Below, piece by piece: positions 5,621 to 8,702 of a stretch of DNA of 8,702 nucleotides. The notes under the pieces were generated by a model that searched no databases, had not been told where the DNA came from, and was given only the letters and a program-made list of their open reading frames with translations. This DNA is from Thermoplasmatota archaeon (lineage in GTDB: Archaea; Thermoplasmatota; Penumbrarchaeia; Penumbrarchaeales; Penumbrarchaeaceae), in contig JAUVBH010000051.1 of the NCBI GenBank assembly GCA_030591285.1, positions 1-8,702 on the forward strand, read 5' to 3'. The position numbers and the translations under genes are program-made. Within the stretch, counting starts at the first letter, position 1. Each line of letters begins with the position of its first letter.

Positions 5621-6292
5621 ATGCTCAAGGAATACCCACTTGAAGATGCACTGCTAAACGGATTCGAGTTCCCCGTAGCGGTAGTTGTAGAAGTGACGAA
5701 ACAAGGGATAGTTCTCTCCAAGATGAGATATCTCAAAGCAGTGGGAGATGTGATCAACCAGACAATTCGGTGCGCATCCATTGCAATGTATGCGCATATG
5801 GGGAGATTTGTCGATCCACATTTACAGAAGGAGAATATAGGTCCAGTTGGGATAGATCTCCTTTACAATTTTCAGATAGATAAAGGTCTTTTCAATGAGA
5901 CTGTAGAAGCTATCAAACGTGGGAAAGCTACGATCAACCATCACAATCCACAGACAAGGGATCTGGCGAAGGGTTTGATGGATAAGATCCATGACAAACA
6001 GAGGATAAATTTCAAGAGACTCTCGGCACAGGAACAGGGTCTGATCCTTGAGCCATACGTATACTATCTTTGCACAAGGGTTGGCGAAGGTAAAAGAAAC
6101 GTACTTCAGAACGTTGAACTAATTGATCGTGAAGGTATGTTGAAGTGTCAGGTGGGGATCGACACCATCAGGTACAAACCTGCACCTGCACCAACAATGG
6201 AACTGGATGTTCTGATGTTCACGGACCTCAAGAACCTGTACTCCATACTGAAAGGACTGGAAGCTCACGGTTTCAGACATGAGTTCAGCTGA
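5621..6292 (+). CDS. Uncharacterised soluble protein, 223 residues
   Basis: I do not recognise this protein. The start is well supported: GGAGG at 5610-5614 lies six bases before the ATG. No signal peptide or membrane span is visible. Residues 15-35 look like a beta hairpin (FPVAVVVEV then GIVLSKMRY), followed by a helix around 40-60. Centrally there is a basic, histidine-bearing stretch (KATINHHNPQTRD, 102-114; H107, H108). The C-terminal part has IDTIRYKPAPAPTMELDVLMF (180-200), strand-like after a proline hinge, and a final helix. H107/H108 and scattered cysteines (C51, C151, C176) do not form a known metal or catalytic motif. It is divergent from the leu operon across a shared promoter region and converges on the membrane regulator with eight bases between stops. 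Codon and base use resemble the leu genes. A regulator or accessory factor for leu is possible from position only. Confidence 0.8.
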   Translation: MLKEYPLEDALLNGFEFPVAVVVEVTKQGIVLSKMRYLKAVGDVINQTIRCASIAMYAHMGRFVDPHLQKENIGPVGIDLLYNFQIDKGLFNETVEAIKRGKATINHHNPQTRDLAKGLMDKIHDKQRINFKRLSAQEQGLILEPYVYYLCTRVGEGKRNVLQNVELIDREGMLKCQVGIDTIRYKPAPAPTMELDVLMFTDLKNLYSILKGLEAHGFRHEFS

Positions 6293-6300
6293 TCCGAAGT

Positions 6301-8702
6301 TCATACATTTTTATCGGGTGCTGAAAAGATCCTTGTGCTCTTCCCATCTTTTTTGATCTCTATGAGTCCTTTTTCTTTCATGGACTTGATATTGTAATTC
6401 ACTGTGGAGTTGGACAATTCCAGCTTCTGGGATATCTCCTTTTGTGATAGACCTGGTTCTTCCCCGACGAGATCATTGATCCTCTGCTGGATCGATGTCA
6501 AAGTTATGTGGTTTGGATCAATCTGATAACCCGCTGGATAGAACCTACGATAGAGACCATCCCTCTGGGACCTTATCAGGTTCTCTTTCTCCAGTGTATA
6601 TAGGTGATGGGCAAGTGTTCCGTTGGTCAGGCTAAGATGTGTTAGTATTGATCTGAAATGTTCACCAGGATGGTTCTGGACATAAACGTAGATCCTCTTT
6701 CTCAACCTGTTGTTCAGAAGGTGCTCGGGTTTCAATTTTGAATATAGAGGACCAATTGCCAAGAAGAAAGGATATCTGAAAAGATCCTTGGAACCAAAGA
6801 AGACCAATATTGCCCCTAGGATACCCAGTCCAAGGCCGCCAGCTGCTGCTATTTCGGGTGTAAAGAAATCATTATTGTTTGGTTTTTCGGTGACCTGTGG
6901 ATTTCCTATTGGGTCAACATATACCTGTTCTGTTAATACGTTGTCATCCGTGTCCATCTCCTCAATTGCATCTGTATTATTGATCTCGGCCTTGATGGAT
7001 CTGGCATAAGCCTTTGCCGTCCATGTGAAGCTTATTGTTTTGACCTCGCCAGGGGAAAGTGAGGTGGTCTGCCGGGCAAATTCGATGTTGGAATATATAT
7101 GAGAGATCTCGGATAGCACCAATTTGACTGATTCTACCCCAACATTTCCAATATTGGCAATGGTGACATTCACATAGACCTGAACTCCCTCAGTGGTTAC
7201 AGGCTCAGAGATGTGGATCCTCCTTACCTCTAGATTAGGTAGTTCCCGGAAATCAACGCTCCTCATTGTTTGAGCCACTGTCTCCCATTCACCATCGATC
7301 TCCCCACTGGGAGAATTTACCGATATGGTGACATCGAAGGGATCGTTCACACCAGTTTCCATGGTATGCAGAGAAATGGTGATCTGAATTTCCTCACCAG
7401 CTTTGATGTTAAGATCAAGGGAGGGCCTCACACCAATAATGTACTCTTCCGGTACACCTTGGATTTCTAGAAGTAACTGCCTGTTTAGGTCTCCATTATT
7501 GGAAACAGATGTTGTAAGCAATATCTCTTCACCTTCGATGAAGGGACCTCCATCAAGGGCAGATATTGAAATATTGGATATTGGTGAAATGTAGACAACA
7601 GATTCTCCAGCGACGATATCGGCACTGTTTGAAACTGCATCCAATAGAAGATCGAAGTAACCGAATGCAGAATCCGGGGCCCTGACACGCATCTGGATAT
7701 CCTTTGTCTCTCCGACCCTGATCAGGAAGGGACCGGCCGGAGCGATGGTGTAATCCCAACCACTCTGGATGGATCCATCCTGTGATATGCTGGGAAGGAA
7801 ATTCAGTACTGCATCAACTACTCCAGAGTGATACAACTGATAGGATACATCAACGAATTCTTCTCCCCTTTCGATGGTTTTCACCGGAGAGATCGTAACC
7901 ATTGAACCCTTGATGACCTCGAAGTTCATTGTTACAGTATCCGAGGCTCTTCCCTGAGAGAATTTGTCGGCATCCAGGGATCTTGAAATTACGGTTAAAC
8001 TGACCTCGTCCCCTGGAGATGAAGATGCTGGAACTCCTATCATGATCCTGGTATGATATTCCGAACCTGTCTCTCCATGGTCCAGATCAATACTGAGGGT
8101 CTCAAGCCCTTCCCTGAACTGAACATCCCAACCTGACGAATGCGAACTGATCTCTAGTTCGTACCTTCCAACCATATTGCCCAGGTTGGCAAGGGTCATA
8201 TCAACGAATGTCCTCTCTCCAGGATATGTCTTGAATGTCCATTCTTCTTCGTTGTAAGGATTCAAAACAAGACTGTGATCGATAACTACATCCAATTCGA
8301 TTATAAGAAGAAGGGAATCTCTATCTCCGGTGATGTTCCCCATACCTTCGACCAATATCGCGTAGGTTCCATCCGGGTCCAATACAGTATCAGGTATTGA
8401 TGCAGTTACAGTTGCAGTACCTGATGAATTGGATGGAATGTCAATAGATCCTCTTACAGCGATCAACCATGACGGTCCGTCACTGATCGTGAAGATGACC
8501 CTTTGCTCAAGATCATGTGTGTTGCTAACATAAATGGTGAAAACAACATCCTCTCCAGGTGTACCATGTTTAATTGGACTCCCGGTTTCACTGATCTCAT
8601 CGGAGGGATCTGGGGTTAGGTCTATCGTACCATCTGCCCGTGGAGGGATCTGCTGTCCATCAGCTGTTAAGACAATAGAACCCCCAACCAGTAAAATGGC
8701 GA
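6301..8702 (-). CDS. Membrane-anchored tandem winged-helix protein with five extracytoplasmic beta-sandwich modules, N-terminus cut by window edge
   Basis: The frame stays open to the right edge, giving 799 visible residues; only the start is missing. Visible residues 1-13 (AILLVGGSIVLTA) are the end of an export signal. Five modules follow, each opening with a motif like GE-x-hydrophobic-x(n)-N-x-G: glycines at about 49, 161, 279, 390 and 505, spaced 111-118 residues. The middle ones resemble NEW3/NPCBM-associated domains. The last (about 487-596, with DTDDNVLTE) resembles CARDB. A membrane span lies at about 615-637, then a juxtamembrane PFFLAIGPLYSKL segment. Two cytoplasmic winged-helix domains follow: 658-725 (NHPGEHFRSILTHL, GTLAHHLYTLE) and 728-795 (LSQKEISQKLELSNSTVNY). 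TTG at 8466 could be mistaken for the start, but it lies inside module 1. Such proteins probably couple a surface signal to DNA binding. The ligand and target genes cannot be read here. Confidence 0.88.
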   Translation of the reverse strand, partial: AILLVGGSIVLTADGQQIPPRADGTIDLTPDPSDEISETGSPIKHGTPGEDVVFTIYVSNTHDLEQRVIFTISDGPSWLIAVRGSIDIPSNSSGTATVTASIPDTVLDPDGTYAILVEGMGNITGDRDSLLLIIELDVVIDHSLVLNPYNEEEWTFKTYPGERTFVDMTLANLGNMVGRYELEISSHSSGWDVQFREGLETLSIDLDHGETGSEYHTRIMIGVPASSSPGDEVSLTVISRSLDADKFSQGRASDTVTMNFEVIKGSMVTISPVKTIERGEEFVDVSYQLYHSGVVDAVLNFLPSISQDGSIQSGWDYTIAPAGPFLIRVGETKDIQMRVRAPDSAFGYFDLLLDAVSNSADIVAGESVVYISPISNISISALDGGPFIEGEEILLTTSVSNNGDLNRQLLLEIQGVPEEYIIGVRPSLDLNIKAGEEIQITISLHTMETGVNDPFDVTISVNSPSGEIDGEWETVAQTMRSVDFRELPNLEVRRIHISEPVTTEGVQVYVNVTIANIGNVGVESVKLVLSEISHIYSNIEFARQTTSLSPGEVKTISFTWTAKAYARSIKAEINNTDAIEEMDTDDNVLTEQVYVDPIGNPQVTEKPNNNDFFTPEIAAAGGLGLGILGAILVFFGSKDLFRYPFFLAIGPLYSKLKPEHLLNNRLRKRIYVYVQNHPGEHFRSILTHLSLTNGTLAHHLYTLEKENLIRSQRDGLYRRFYPAGYQIDPNHITLTSIQQRINDLVGEEPGLSQKEISQKLELSNSTVNYNIKSMKEKGLIEIKKDGKSTRIFSAPDKNV

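Noticed and set aside
6308..6312. T-run (TTTTT) 16 bases after the stop at 6292 as a terminator
   Set aside because: A single run of five T inside the convergent coding region is weak evidence for an archaeal terminator, with no second run nearby.
8464..8466. TTG at 8466 as the start of the large membrane protein
   Set aside because: The same frame continues upstream without a stop through recognisable module-1 sequence and a signal-peptide-like segment to the window edge.

Overview
The window reads as archaeal chromosome, most likely Euryarchaeota or Thermoplasmatota. The pointers are TATA-like boxes upstream of genes, GGAGG-type Shine-Dalgarno (SD) sites, a VapBC pair with an archaeal-style ribbon-helix-helix antitoxin, and a membrane-anchored tandem winged-helix regulator of a kind common in euryarchaea. 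The lineage is inferred from gene content; no rRNA marker is present. No rRNA, tRNA, CRISPR array, transposase or integrase was seen.

Layout: (1) 1-596, minus strand: a VapBC-type toxin-antitoxin pair. The PIN toxin runs off the left edge, and two abutting perfect inverted repeats sit just upstream of the antitoxin. By hand count this part is clearly more AT-rich than the rest. (2) 825-1013, plus strand: a small two-helix membrane protein. (3) 5443-1018, minus strand: a tightly packed four-cistron unit. It encodes 2-isopropylmalate synthase (leuA), the large isomerase subunit (leuC), the small isomerase subunit fused in frame to a Sua5/YciO/YrdC (TsaC-like) domain, and exonuclease III (xth). 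The junctions overlap or are one base apart, so translation is probably coupled. (4) 5621-6292, plus strand: an unrecognised 223-residue soluble protein, divergent from leuA across a 177-bp promoter region. (5) 6301-8702, minus strand: a large surface-exposed membrane protein with an export signal, five beta-sandwich modules of about 114 residues, one membrane span and two cytoplasmic winged-helix domains. Its extreme N-terminus lies beyond the right edge.

How the genes work together: leuA and leuCD supply the first two steps of leucine synthesis (condensation of 2-oxoisovalerate with acetyl-CoA, then isomerisation of 2- to 3-isopropylmalate). leuB is not in the window. The LeuA lacks the C-terminal leucine-sensing domain, so control would have to be transcriptional or act elsewhere. 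The most unusual item is the LeuD-TsaC fusion. It retains a strong ribosome-binding site and ATG exactly at the domain junction, so one cistron may yield both a fused protein and a free TsaC-like protein. Other points worth attention are the double-palindrome operator candidate of vapBC, the five-module transmembrane regulator, the unknown gene sharing the leu promoter region, and an apparent roughly threefold excess of GATC.
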